From Trichobilharzia regenti (lineage: Eukaryota; Platyhelminthes; Trematoda; Strigeidida; Schistosomatidae), in NCBI GenBank assembly GCA_944472135.2, contig OX235270.1, positions 75,587,168-75,651,167 on the forward strand: 64,000 nt of DNA, given 5' to 3'. Under the pieces are notes generated by a model. The model searched no databases. It was not told the origin of the DNA and saw nothing but the letters and a program-made list of their open reading frames with translations. How positions within the stretch are numbered: position 1 is the stretch's first letter; every line of letters begins with the position of its first letter. This document shows, piece by piece, positions 46,901 to 51,835 of the stretch. A program made the translations under genes and the position numbers.

Positions 46901-49900
46901 ACTATGACTGTAAGTTGTTTTTTCATTTGAATGATGAGGTAAAAGAGCAATGGCCAACTTTTTCTCTCTCTCACCCCACGTGAGCAAAGATATATTTTGG
47001 TTCGGATCAAGTGGTAATGAGGCGAATTCGCCATTCTGTTGACTTGTCAAAATGGCACTGGGCTGAGGATGCCAGTTTGCCTCCGGTGCCTTTTCAATTA
47101 CATTATTTGCGCAGTTGTATAGTGTGGAGATATCCTGTCGATTGTCACAACTTTGAGTCAAGTTTGAATCAGACTGTAGTAGGTGAAATAGGTCGTCGTG
47201 TGAATTTAATTCTGTGCCATACTGCCAAAATGCAACCATGCCATTACTCAAACCTGCAGCTAGGACTCCTTGAATAAATACAAGAATAATGGAAACTTAT
47301 GTTGATGGGAGATATCAAGACAAAAACGTTACTTGTATAATATTTACCAGAATAGCATTTTACATTAAGATTCTGAAATAGTTTTCAAATTACCATTTCT
47401 GTGTTCACATTAAACGTAGTATTTCATAAACTCAAATGAATAAAAATTCTTAGAAACAAATTTATGACCCAAAAGAATCACTGTTTTGAGAGAAAATTTA
47501 TCATTCGTAACTAAATTACTTAAGCTGTACATTGCAGAAAGCAGTGAAACACACTAATCTTTTTACTTCACCTGAAATAGAAAGTAATTTATTAAAGTGG
47601 GGGACAAAACATATGTATAAACTCTTAGCTCTGTGGGAAAAAATGTTAAGTAAGTGGGTATGTCGGGAATTTATGTTCAGGTTTACCTCTAGGCATTTAT
47701 TATGAACTGTTATACAAGCTGTGATAGCACATGAGTATTAAAGCAGTTAACTTACGATAGGTCTCTGAGTAGGCTACTTGTAGAACCTTTACACTCTTCT
47801 TTGATTTCTCAAGATGAGATACGTTCGGAGTTAGGGTATAATTATCAGACCTCTCAATATCCCAAAGTCTGACAACAGTTTCTCCCAAGCCCATAGCAAG
47901 AGTAGCTTCACCTGCCCAAGTAATGGAAGGTTGATGGCACAATCCTGAAGACAGTTTCATCTAAAACATTAAAGATGCGACATTTGCTCAGTGATAAAAG
48001 ACATCTAGAACACCTTATAATACATTAATTCTCAATGGCAATAAAACTGTATCTGAACTTACTGAAACATCAACGCAATAAAACTTATCTAGGTATATAT
48101 ACTTATAAGTTTCAACACTTCTCATTGGCAGAGAAAAATAAACCAGACCTAAATACAACAGTACCAAGTAAGCTACTAAAAATGTTTATTGAACAGAGAA
48201 ATAATAGATCAGCTCCAATGAAAACATTCACACTTTCGACGAAAAGGTCAGAATATGTCGTCCGTATTGCTATCTGTTTGCCATCACTTCTGGGACATCT
48301 CTAACAGTCAGTCAGTACTATATGAATCAAATGAACTAACTAACTGAAGATTCTGACTCCTTAACCCTGTGGTTTTCTTACACATGAACAATGTTGCAAA
48401 GATAATGACCAAACGGTTGTAATCTTTTAGTGTCCTTTTACCCTAGAAGTCTTACAGTAAAGGTTGTTATTAATAGGTGGTTCAATATTTCGCCTTTACC
48501 AGGGTCGATGAGACTGCTTTTTGCGACAACTATGAATTGTTATCAATGAGTAATGTCGTAGGGCAGATAGAGATCACAGAACATGTGAAGTACTTGATAA
48601 ATTGGGACTAATTTACAGCAGTATCTAGCAAACTATAGACGGAGAGTGAAAACTAAAAATACTGGAGACTGAAAACTCTGAGAATAGTCTGTGGTCGTAA
48701 AACATTGTTCATAACATGAACAATAATATTAATTAGAACTTTTTATTGTAGGATAGCGTCTTCCTACGCAAGGTAGGCAAAATTATCCAAGAAAAGTCGG
48801 TAATATTAGAAACCGATAAGTAGAAAAAACTAATTAGATTTCTATCATCAAAAACCTTCAAAAATCGAAGAACAAGCCAAAGAATAAACATCTGCTTCAG
48901 AGATGTAAAGTATGAATACATCGCAAAAATTTAACGTTTAGTCGTTAACTTTAAAATGAAAGCAGTAACGCAAAGTTAATTTGAAGAAAACCTAACTAGA
49001 AAAAATCGTATAGTAAAATACTAATGGTTGCCTTTGTGTGCGTAAAATTCCACCAGTTGATAAAGCCCTATACTTTCAAGGAGAATTATTCTGCTTCAAA
49101 ATGACTAATAATTCATATGCCATCCAAGTAAATCACGAAGAGGCTGCGCAACGCAGTGAGAAAATTTCACATGCAATCATTAGAAGCCACTCCCCTTAAA
49201 AGTAACCACTGATAAAAATTCAATTACCTCAGCTATTATAATAAACTATCACACCTATAAATGAAGCATGTATCCGCCAATGCTTACATCTGGTTATACA
49301 TTTATTTGATTTTTATCAGTATCATGGATCTTATGCTGAGATACAAACATCTATGAAAAACCTTACGTGATAGTCCTGAATTATTTTCATGTTGAGTTTT
49401 GAGTGGTTAAAAGACATTATGTCCCAACCCCGTATGTAACAGAGTTGTTATACTGGTGCCGAATTGGAGTGAATTCGATACACTTTTAAAGACCATTGTT
49501 ATATATATATATAAACGTGAAATATTCCACGCCAAAATGAGTAAACAGAAAATTACAAGAAATGGTACCGAAACGCTTTGTAGTTAAACACAATTGTCCC
49601 AATAATTAGCATTCACCAACCTTTGCTACTTCCTTCACTGACAGTTCGGAACTGAACTTGACATGATAGTGGTATAGCAGTCCTTTATCAGTAATTATTA
49701 GAAGAGTCCTTTTGATCTCGTGATAGAGTATTCTTAGAATACAACCCTCACAGCAAACCAGATTATTCATCGTACAGGCTGACGTTTCATTTACGTCCAA
49801 ATTATCGTACTTGACGCACGTTATACGACCTGTAAATCTTTAAAAATTGAATTCAATTGAGGAATTACCATCATCAGATCCAACTAAATAAAATCCGAAA

Positions 49901-50549
49901 TGAGTACTCAATTTAGGTGAAACTTTAGAATGAAGTGGTTCGGTAAACTTATCGTCTAAACTGGAAATGATGTTCAAATTTTTAATACTTTGTTAAAATT
50001 GACTTCACATACCTAAATGACTCATCTCTCCTATGATTTAAAGTAGACAGTGGTATAGCATATGAGATGCTCGAGTTAATGTTGGAGACCCTGATAGGTT
50101 TCTGTCCAAAGTTATTTCTTTTAACGTAAAGAAATATACAGACTGCCCCATTTGTGTCCGTCACCAGAAGAAATCGACCATCAGGAGACCAAACCAAGGA
50201 CGTTATAGTCGCTTCCAGTTTAAAACTTATATCAAACGTGTTGTTTTCCGAAAGAAGGCAGGCAGTCACACAACCATTATCCCAACCAACAACCAATATA
50301 CAATCCAAAGGGTGCCAGGAAATACATGTAGGCCCATGCGCTCTTATTATACTAGTATCTTTATATTTCAAGCTCTAGTTAATTGTGATATAAGTTTAAA
50401 ATGTTTACTTGCAGACTTGAAACGGCTATCTCACCAGATTCCTTTTGTGTTTGTAATGCTACCGCCAAGAGGGAAAGCCGGGGATGCCACTCAAGTTTTA
50501 TTATTGACCCCGTAAAATCATTCAGTTTTGTGCTAAGAAAAACTGACAT
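10891..50549 (-). CDS. IFT140: IFT140, intraflagellar transport complex A subunit (17 exons, 3' end not in window)
   Basis: IFT140 is a core subunit of the IFT-A complex, which acts in cilia in retrograde transport and membrane-protein entry. The family is built of two N-terminal WD40 propellers and a C-terminal TPR-like solenoid. I joined 50549-50409, 50374-50013, 49960-49869, 49829-49621, 47960-47756, 47268-46903, 45223-44829, 43541-43466, 41967-41876, 40697-40570, 37606-37101, 34745-34420, 29045-28638, 25808-25644, 23106-22916, 16835-16740 and 11167-10891. All introns are GT-AG and every phase agrees, giving 4,035 nt or 1,345 codons with no stop. Collinear matches to known IFT140 include GWDNG, RLWDIERSDNYTLTP, QNFVGLEDADEKTREAML, NMARMCVTTCRLDVARVCLG and RWWAQTLEAQG. 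The part after RLCK (about 400 residues in vertebrates) is missing before the array at 10288. The segment that in vertebrates lies between the WDQ and VGLEDC regions is poorly matched around the exon 12/13 join, so a small exon may be missed there. Confidence 0.93.
12650..12905 (+). mobile_element. tRNA-headed SINE (family A) with decayed hammerhead ribozyme
   Basis: A tRNA-like head starts near 12701 with an A-box-like GTGGTTGAATGGTATACG and a B box GGGTTCGAGTCCC at 12751. It is followed at 12770-12825 by a hammerhead-like region: stem I GTATACTG...CAGTAC, a core decayed to ACGATGA, a TTCC/GGA stem II, GAAA, a CAGCTG stem III and the GTC cleavage triplet. The tail ends near CCAAC at 12903. 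The minus copies at 15860 and 42145 are the same family. Confidence 0.8.
15232..15413 (-). mobile_element. tRNA-headed SINE, family B2
   Basis: On the minus strand the head GTGCGTCGGTGG at 15413, the B box GGGTTCGAGCTC and a body ending GTGGAATCAAGCTGTAATC with an A-rich tail are the same as in the plus copy at 16491. The head is shared with family B1 but the body is different. Confidence 0.8.
15860..16100 (-). mobile_element. SINE family A copy with near-intact hammerhead
   Basis: Read on the minus strand, the copy has the same tRNA-like head with a GGGTTCGAACCCC B box. The hammerhead follows at about 15992-15940: stem I GTACTG/CAGTAC, core CTGAAGA (15985-15979), stem II GTCC/GGAC with loop CGAACTA, GGAA in place of GAAA, palindrome-like stem III CAACTG and GTC. 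The single A-to-G change in the GAAA core element should impair self-cleavage. Similarity to the other copy extends upstream of the head. Confidence 0.82.
16311..16440 (-). mobile_element. Decayed tRNA-headed SINE (family B)
   Basis: The minus strand preserves GCGGTAGGACGCTCTTC, CATGGTCCGGATTTC and the tail motif near GTTCACTGG in degenerate form. It is an old copy. Confidence 0.5.
16491..16682 (+). mobile_element. tRNA-headed SINE, family B2
   Basis: The head GTGCGTCGGTGGCACAGTGG and B box GAGGTTCGAGCCCTC are followed by the B2 body and the tail GTGGAATCAAGCTGTAAATC with an A-rich end. It is inverted relative to the 15232-15413 copy. A tail-only fragment lies at 17875-17907. Confidence 0.8.
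16740..16835 (-). CDS. IFT140: IFT140 exon 16 (TPR solenoid)
   Basis: 96 nt; acceptor CCAG, donor GTAAGT at 16739. IEHYIKSETYRFEVPRMLKS matches YYEKSDTHRFEVPRMLSE. It lies between two transposon-laden introns of about 6 kb each. Confidence 0.93.
17302..17590 (+). mobile_element. Sm-alpha-like SINE with tRNA promoter, hammerhead ribozyme and inverted ends
   Basis: A tRNA-like pol III promoter is visible: A box TAGCTCAATGGTAACG at 17425-17440 and B box GGTTCGAATCTC at 17468-17479. A hammerhead follows: CTGATGA 17521-17527; stem II GTGC/GCAT (17528-17531 and 17538-17541) closing loop CAAGTA; GAAA 17542-17545; palindromic stem III CCTAGG; TC with cleavage expected after 17553; stem I CCTT/AAGG with one mismatch at the first pair. 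The 5' end (17304-17352) is an imperfect inverted copy of the 3' end (17545-17589). The layout matches the Sm-alpha SINE family of schistosomes. Confidence 0.85.
17521..17560 (+). ncRNA. Hammerhead ribozyme (type I, short stem III)
   Basis: All invariant core positions (CTGATGA, GAAA, GUC-type cleavage triplet) are present. Stem III is a 6-bp palindrome, which would leave a two-base loop in the monomer and suits pairing of two molecules. A G-A mismatch at the base of stem I may weaken activity. Confidence 0.7.
18065..18390 (+). mobile_element. CR1/jockey-like LINE fragment, C-terminal end
   Basis: The frame reads WAESILSNSHHQPLHSQLSP, then LYARTSKYKNSL. A shift to the next frame gives LARVLCDKES. 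The RTxxYKNS ending resembles the C-terminus of CR1/jockey ORF2 proteins. A T-rich tail follows. It is a dead fragment; family assignment is moderate. Confidence 0.5.
18509..19320 (-). pseudogene. RTE LINE ORF, C-terminal region with serial frameshifts
   Basis: The downstream protein passes through four frames in succession: MDDLCLMSHTIED, then MNIDKTEVMKITN, then RIGKARNTFINLKSIW, then VTKNISNSLLQTF to the stop at 18509. The conserved C-terminal block RKWSWIGHSLRR and WEQTKQEPIAQQICRR is intact. Each early shift is a net +4 nt (near 19317, 19242, 19112 and 19060), then a +2 near 18912. Confidence 0.8.
19313..20590 (-). pseudogene. RTE LINE ORF, reverse transcriptase part
   Basis: 425 codons open; the RT similarity begins at ARKDKRRFYD. 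RT motifs: GPDGIPPEALK, NWRGIMLLSTPSKILSRI, QAGFRKGKSCTDQI, FIDFEKAFDSV (motif A Asp) and GVRQGCLLSPM (motif B). Exactly at motif C, where FADD is expected, the frame reads DFARG-stop. Four extra bases separate the FA codons from the DD codons, which continue as MDDLCLMSH in the next frame. The enzyme encoded here would lack its catalytic Asp pair. Confidence 0.88.
20326..21552 (-). pseudogene. RTE LINE ORF, endonuclease part
   Basis: 408 codons open. APE-family motifs in order: MGTWNVRTMYETGKA (residues about 31-45), LGICESRWNG (catalytic Glu), YAPTN, GDMNAKLGG (Asn/Asp), SDHYLV (catalytic Asp-His). The domain nicks the target DNA for target-primed reverse transcription. The frame is lost near 20365 by a single-base deletion, after which the RT continues in another frame. 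All visible endonuclease residues are intact. Confidence 0.88.
22155..22265 (+). mobile_element. SINE B1, headless copy
   Basis: It has the B1 body (GGGCATGAGGCTAGCAACC), GCTACAGAAACTTCAAGCC and the tail CCTATGTTCCACTGGGGAAC without the tRNA-like head. Confidence 0.75.
22916..23106 (-). CDS. IFT140: IFT140 exon 15 (TPR solenoid)
   Basis: 191 nt; acceptor TTTTTTAG, donor GTAAGA at 22915. It reads DEAERLFIQCNRWDLVIRLH and then AITTAEQHHRMSLRGIHYSY. These match [20 protein letters not shown] and [20 protein letters not shown]. It follows exon 14 without a gap in the alignment. Confidence 0.95.
24034..24561 (-). pseudogene. Penelope-like element ORF fragment: GIY-YIG endonuclease (left arm)
   Basis: Mirror image of the right-arm ORF, with identical protein from the linker to the stop at 24034 (ending SGDQKV). 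The 5' side is truncated at the inverted-repeat centre, and the reading frame runs into the spacer. Confidence 0.83.
24502..25029 (+). pseudogene. Penelope-like element ORF fragment: GIY-YIG endonuclease (right arm)
   Basis: The open stretch is 175 codons, of which the last 160 or so are family-like. QFILPYIRNISE is the linker following the RT. The GIY-YIG domain follows: TIYKI (71-75), C77 and C80 of a CxxC, YIG (84-86), R90, the RIQEH block (95-99) and a C-terminal REFLEAW with the likely catalytic Glu. The domain would nick target DNA. The RT itself is absent (5' truncation at the repeat centre), so this copy cannot move by itself. Confidence 0.85.
25129..25190 (+). ncRNA. Candidate hammerhead motif in Penelope-like element (right arm)
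   Basis: CTGAAGA at 25129-25135; stem II TCGTC/GACGA (5 perfect pairs, with unpaired bases at its base); GAAA at 25155-25158; stem III GCTCC (25159-25163) with GGAGC (25177-25181); CTC triplet with expected cleavage after 25183. Stem I pairing is poor by eye. The mirror copy lies at about 23873-23934 on the minus strand. Hammerheads are known from Penelope-like elements of many animals. Confidence 0.55.
25644..25808 (-). CDS. IFT140: IFT140 exon 14 (TPR solenoid)
   Basis: 165 nt, phase 0 both sides; acceptor ACAG, donor GTAAGT at 25643. NMARMCVTTCRLDVARVCLG is the best-conserved stretch in the window (vertebrate [20 protein letters not shown]). It ends ELALQLGMP. Confidence 0.97.
26740..27250 (+). 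mobile_element. Decayed retroelement fragment with GIY-YIG-like C-terminus
   Basis: The frame 26756-27094 reads HIEHCSTWLGKGAVESVIS, then KIDKNSAFTILYKVPPQLRR and AEAIAIIVFQPTLCVRKKF. The block resembles the C-terminal endonuclease-like part of Penelope/GIY-YIG retroelement proteins (xxEHxxxWLxKG, AEAIAI, PxLCxxKxF). The GIY and YIG motifs themselves are lost. A tail ending in a TTATTATTATA run follows. Confidence 0.55.
27254..27480 (+). mobile_element. SINE B1 copy
   Basis: Head GTGCGTCGGTGGCACAGTG, degenerate B box, body AGGTTGGGTATGAGGCTACC and GCCGAAACTTCAAGCC, tail CCTATGTTCCATTGGGGAC. An older copy than the one at 28201. Confidence 0.8.
27655..27745 (-). mobile_element. SINE family A remnant
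   Basis: On the minus strand the B-box region (GGGTTTGAAACCTGG-like) and the CAGCTGTCCA hammerhead end are still recognisable, but the core is lost. It is an old copy. Confidence 0.5.
27885..28170. repeat. Old, mixed SINE-like remnants
   Basis: 27885-27960 holds a minus-oriented B1 body (GGTTGCTAGCTCTATGCCC). 27975-28165 holds a degenerate plus copy (GTGCTCGTCGGTCACACGG, later GAGCTACAGCTTGAAACTC). Confidence 0.5.
28201..28425 (+). mobile_element. SINE B1 copy with 9-bp target duplication
   Basis: AAATTTAGT flanks the copy at 28192-28200 and 28426-28434. It shows the full B1 layout: a tRNA-like head (GTCGGTGGTATAGCGGTTA, B box-like GGATTCGATACCTGG), a LINE-5'-UTR-like body (GGTTGGGCATGAGGCTAGC) and the LINE-3'-like tail (GCCCTATGTTCCACTGGGAA). 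Confidence 0.9.
28638..29045 (-). CDS. IFT140: IFT140 exon 13 (start of TPR solenoid)
   Basis: 408 nt, phase 0 both sides; acceptor TTTCAG, donor GTATGT at 28637. It starts CDLVYRVLNEQHQRRLEM, has a Ser/Thr-rich linker, and then NFVGLEDADEKTREAMLNFS and GEMDSAFRAMKLIKSPTVW. These match [20 protein letters not shown] and GDMDEAFKSIKLIKSEAVW. Confidence 0.95.
30590..30760 (+). mobile_element. Penelope-like element tail remnant
   Basis: GTGCTGAAGATGTGTTGTC, GGTGAAAGCTTCACAACTAA and CATCCAGCTGAAAGAACACC parallel the 3' end of the 23862-25235 element in order and spacing, with many substitutions. It directly precedes a CR1-like LINE fragment. Confidence 0.6.
30790..32145 (+). mobile_element. CR1-like LINE, 5'-truncated
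   Basis: A long open frame (30794-31615, 273 codons, stop at 31613) encodes the C-terminal part of a non-LTR polymerase downstream of the catalytic box. Visible blocks are ASGMTVNLKKCKVVKLRT, RWYKTYVRPHLEV, LERVQRWATKGVVGLRNKPY, LGLFTLSYRRLRGDLI and VCRPWNSLPADV. These are typical of CR1/jockey ORF2. A 3' UTR of about 530 bp with TTATTATT runs follows to about 32145. Copies in the same family lie at 62245 and 51605. Confidence 0.85.
33158..33178. repeat. AT dinucleotide run
   Basis: About ten AT units. A similar run lies at 15811-15830. Confidence 0.95.
33716..34095 (+). mobile_element. RTE LINE 3' fragment
   Basis: The frame reads INSCLRSIYKIKWPERINIK and QQISQRKWRCIGHTLRRLSN, homologous to the C-terminal block of the LINE at 18502-21763. 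The 3' end follows (GAAGCCCTATATTCCACTTG). It is 5'-truncated and the frame is lost after 33950. Confidence 0.85.
34420..34745 (-). CDS. IFT140: IFT140 exon 12 (propeller to solenoid linker)
   Basis: 326 nt; acceptor TTAG, donor GTATGT at 34419, phase 0 out. HHYWDQFESRLLVVEA matches VNHFWDQSEPRLFVCEA. The rest is polar and not conserved. Vertebrates have a further beta strand and a PYYYF segment after this that I do not find clearly here. Confidence 0.9.
35469..35700 (+). mobile_element. SINE B1 copy
   Basis: It has the full B1 structure: GTGCGTCGGTGGCACAGCGG head, GATTCGATCCTC B box, GTTGGGCATGAGGCTAGT body and CCTATGTTCCACTAGGAAC tail. Confidence 0.88.
36405..36642 (-). mobile_element. SINE B1 copy with 8-bp target duplication
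   Basis: CTACTCAG occurs at 36397-36404 and 36643-36650. On the minus strand the head (GTGCGTCAGTGGCACAGCGG) and a good B box (GGGGTTCCATCCCCGG) lie at the right end and the tail at the left end. About 96% similar by eye to the LINE-like tail of the other copies. Confidence 0.88.
37101..37606 (-). CDS. IFT140: IFT140 exon 11 (end of second propeller)
   Basis: 506 nt; acceptor GTAG, donor GTAAGT at 37100. It spans REVKSTDTSKSL to SLSAIPGTS. It includes ISWISINKSGGTLAFTVE and IFIYHLDVDKL, the equivalents of the vertebrate ILPS and FYDVEMDTV strands. A five-glutamate run (NEEEEED) comes from a CTC repeat near 37220 on the plus strand. Confidence 0.9.
37740..37900 (+). mobile_element. SINE family A, 5'-truncated copy with broken hammerhead
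   Basis: It has CTGAAGAGTCCCGAGC, directly followed by ATCCAGTACTCCC. A deletion has removed the second half of stem II, GAAA and stem III. The tail (CAGGTTTTCCAATGGTT) matches the other copies. Confidence 0.65.
38221..39128 (-). mobile_element. 5'-truncated RTE LINE copy with many 4-nt insertions
   Basis: It starts at the motif C region (GATTTCGCGCGTGGATGA) and runs to the 3' tail at 38221. It is the same family as 18502-21763 and shares three of its +4 shifts. It also shows private 4-nt gains, many of them tandem duplications: GGAAGGAA, TCGGTCGG, GTCAGTCAGTCAG, CGGGCGGG. Coding blocks are recognisable in scattered frames (VTKNISNSLLQTFINH, QQICRRKWSWIGHSLRR, RVTWRRSCGEELKQYG). Confidence 0.88.
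40570..40697 (-). CDS. IFT140: IFT140 exon 10
   Basis: 128 nt. VRQLINFTETEGSITLTSQC continues to KIRVLDLSRR, matching [20 protein letters not shown] and FKSFDLSRR. Acceptor TTAG, donor GTAAAC at 40569. The reading frame joins the next exon as SRREVK (vertebrate SRREAK). Confidence 0.93.
40901..40990. repeat. AGT trinucleotide microsatellite, 30 units
   Basis: 90 bp of uninterrupted AGT in IFT140 intron 9. The absence of interruptions suggests it is length-polymorphic. Confidence 0.98.
41876..41967 (-). CDS. IFT140: IFT140 exon 9
   Basis: 92 nt. CEFRFVGMHQQNIFTVEPYK followed by LQVRNLE matches [20 protein letters not shown] and VQVRTWQ. Acceptor GCAG, donor GTGAGT at 41875, ends in phase 0. 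Confidence 0.92.
42145..42320 (-). mobile_element. SINE family A copy with decayed hammerhead
   Basis: On the minus strand a B-box-like stretch is followed at about 42285-42226 by GTATACTG, core CCGATGA, a CCC...GG stem II with a 4-nt insertion, GAAA, GGCTGTC and CAGTACTCCC. Family identity is clear; the ribozyme is probably inactive. Confidence 0.75.
43466..43541 (-). CDS. IFT140: IFT140 exon 8
   Basis: 76 nt. EHVAYWNGHRISVFKH matches DAVAVWNGRQVAIFEL directly after the AIFCTQ end of exon 7. The acceptor has a good pyrimidine tract ending in AAG; donor GTAAGT at 43465. It is too short to be found as an ORF on its own. Confidence 0.9.
43542..44828 (-). other. IFT140 intron 7
   Basis: 1,287 bp. 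It holds a young SINE B1 copy with a 12-bp target duplication (44395-44572). A plus ORF at 43887-44174 has no recognisable similarity. Confidence 0.85.
44395..44572 (+). mobile_element. SINE B1 copy with 12-bp target duplication
   Basis: AGAATAGATACA flanks it exactly at 44383-44394 and 44573-44584. The tRNA-like head is intact (GCACAGCGGTTAGGACG, GGGGTTCGATCCCTAG). Part of the middle is missing compared with other copies. The long perfect duplication points to a recent insertion. Confidence 0.92.
44829..45223 (-). CDS. IFT140: IFT140 exon 7 (second propeller, low-complexity insert)
   Basis: 395 nt; acceptor TAG, donor GTATGT at 44828. HILQRQSLCTHFYGSG matches VAILSERAMSSHFHQQ. A Ser/Thr/Asn/Pro-rich stretch of about 70 residues follows that vertebrate orthologues lack. 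The exon resumes with a conserved strand ending AIFCTQ (vertebrate GVFATK). Confidence 0.9.
45224..46902 (-). other. IFT140 intron 6
   Basis: 1,679 bp. It holds the decayed, rearranged RTE LINE piece at 45480-46120; the rest is unremarkable AT-rich DNA. Confidence 0.85.
45480..46120. mobile_element. Decayed RTE LINE with 5' and 3' ends in opposite orientation
   Basis: 45490-45680 matches the 5' end of the RTE LINE in minus orientation (CTGAAGGCTTTCACCTGCCA, ATTCCAGTAGAG). 45730-46110 matches its 3' end in plus orientation (GGGAAGCGGCGAGTTGG, GTGACATGGAGGAGG, then GAAGTCCTACGTTCC). An inverted 5' end is what twin priming produces, followed here by loss of the middle. Confidence 0.65.
46903..47268 (-). 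CDS. IFT140: IFT140 exon 6 (WD40)
   Basis: 366 nt; acceptor AAG, donor GTACGT at 46902. VLAAGLSNGMVAFWQ corresponds to LLAAGTDRGRVAMWR. The middle (NSHDDLFHLLQSDSNL onward) is a lineage-specific insert rich in S, N and Q. It ends with LLTWGEREKKLAIA, which matches IQWGSRKNLLAVN. Confidence 0.92.
47269..47755 (-). other. IFT140 intron 5
   Basis: 487 bp with consensus GTAAGT donor and AAG acceptor. Nothing recognisable inside. Confidence 0.85.
47756..47960 (-). CDS. IFT140: IFT140 exon 5 (WD40, RLWDIER motif)
   Basis: 205 nt, phase 0 in. It begins MKLSSGLCHQPSITW and contains LAMGLGETVVRLWDIERSDN, matching the vertebrate [20 protein letters not shown] almost residue for residue. Donor GTAAGT at 47755. 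Confidence 0.95.
47961..49620 (-). other. IFT140 intron 4
   Basis: 1,660 bp of AT-rich sequence between exons 4 and 5. I see a short AT run near 49500 but no recognisable element or ORF with family similarity. Confidence 0.8.
49621..49829 (-). CDS. IFT140: IFT140 exon 4 (WD40 propeller 1)
   Basis: 209 nt after a 39-bp intron. It completes the glycine codon of the preceding SDDG and ends KEVAK at a GTTGGT donor (49620). A donor 4 nt further on (GTGAAT) is possible but would break the frame with exon 5. ILRILYHEIKRTLLIITDKG matches the conserved [20 protein letters not shown] region. Confidence 0.87.
49869..49960 (-). CDS. IFT140: IFT140 exon 3 (WD40 propeller 1)
   Basis: 92 nt after a 52-bp intron; acceptor CAG, donor GTAATT. 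It reads LDDKFTEPLHSKV followed by a strand matching the vertebrate segment that begins KKSSSGSLL. It is in phase with both neighbours. Confidence 0.85.
50013..50374 (-). CDS. IFT140: IFT140 exon 2 (WD40 propeller 1)
   Basis: Acceptor TAG at 50377-50375 and donor GTATGT at 50012; residues about 48-168. CISWHPLDCILVVGWDNG and SLVWSPDGRFLLVTDTNGAV are successive WD40 blades matching the vertebrate AVGWETGEV and LRWSPSGNCLLSGDRLGV segments. It follows a 34-bp intron. Confidence 0.93.
50375..50408 (-). other. IFT140 micro-intron 1 (34 bp)
   Basis: GT-AG intron of 34 bp. Introns 2 (49961-50012, 52 bp) and 3 (49830-49868, 39 bp) are also tiny. All later introns are 0.5-6 kb. The gradient of tiny 5' introns and long 3' introns is known for schistosome genes. 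Confidence 0.9.
50409..50549 (-). CDS. IFT140: IFT140 exon 1 (start codon, first WD40 blade)
   Basis: 47 codons, phase 0. ATG at 50549-50547 starts MSVFLSTKLNDFTGSIIKLE. The next residues (WHPRLSLLAVA) align with the vertebrate N-terminal ISWHPVHPFLAVA. The exon ends CTG CAA and the donor is GTAAAC at 50408. I chose this ATG because it lies in the only frame matching the family and gives an N-terminus of the family's usual length. Confidence 0.9.
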
Positions 50550-51604
50550 TTTGATTCACCTCGAAATCATATCCAAGGCCTAGCAACGGGTTTACGGAAA
50601 AGAATCACATGATACGGTTAAACGCTTTTCAACATCCAATAAGTTTGTTCATGCAAGTGTATTTATTTACTTTTATTTTAGGAGCTTACTTTTCTCACTC
50701 ATTCCTTTCTTTAGTTTTTGATAAGAATAAAAGATTTAAGACACTTATATTCATTTCTCTGATACTTGAGTGCTAAAAGATATCACCGCTCTTACCTGCA
50801 TTTTCTCAATGGCAGAACATATTGGACATGGATAGCCAATGAGGAGAGTAACAAACAAATAATCATCCTATCTGGGGTTTATGAACACTTCTTAACACTG
50901 ATTGATTCGTATGCGCAAAACACATCGATTGCCCACATATCTCTTAACCCATTAGCTCAGTGTGGTTAAGAGTAGGAGTTATCAGAGGCTAGCTGACACT
51001 TTGGAGATCTGTCAGCTGACCACAATCCAATATGCAGCATAACTTTTGGGGGCTAATACAAACCAGACTGGCTTCTCTACCCTCTATTCTCGGTTGTGAA
51101 GTTTTCTGGTTATCTGTAATCTTCATCCCGCCACCAGAGTATCGTAGCTTTGATTCCATCACAATGAAATCACTACGATGAGTAAAGTTAGTTCCTTCAC
51201 CACCTAGTCGTCTGATGCTGTCTGAAATAGAGACAATTATAGTACCTAATTAGTATAGATAACGTGGACTCTAAGAATAGAAAAATAACGAATGGACAGG
51301 TGATGGTTTTTTAAATTAATGTATATATAACAATATTGGTGAATGAATATGTAGATCAGTCAGAAGAGTAGGCCGCGGGAGAATGGCCAATAGTAAATGA
51401 AAGAGTTTGGGTGTATATCCATTAATCGTGTGTGTTTTATCGGACAAGCCGTTTGGATTTAGTTCTTGTGTCGATGTATGATTCTTCCGCCTCTACATAA
51501 ATTAATCCACACACCCATCAGTACCAACATCGGCTGGTCAGGAGTTAGTGGGGCAGTAGACTTGAAGTGAAAAGAAGTGAGAGCTGATTAGAGTTTTTGC
51601 TGTC

Positions 51605-51835
51605 TGATGCGCTATCCTTTATGTATAACGAGGAAGTTCATGCTCAGATAATTGTGGAATAACAATATTTGGGTGGTTCTGGTCATTTGTGATCCCGTGG
51701 CTAGTAGTCGAATCACTCCTACGCCGGTGGCAGTTAATTGTTAAACGATCTGATTTCTTCAGCCCCTCGCCATATTGTCTGCTCAGCAGAACCGTCACCA
51801 TTTTCACCGCCCATCTACAGACTTTTCTAGACTCC
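51605..51835 (-). mobile_element. CR1-like LINE scrap
   Basis: The minus frame retains GITNDQNHPN and SRQYGEGLKKSDRL-like pieces that match KITNDQNHPN and the ERLKKLGLF region of the element at 30790. Confidence 0.6.
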
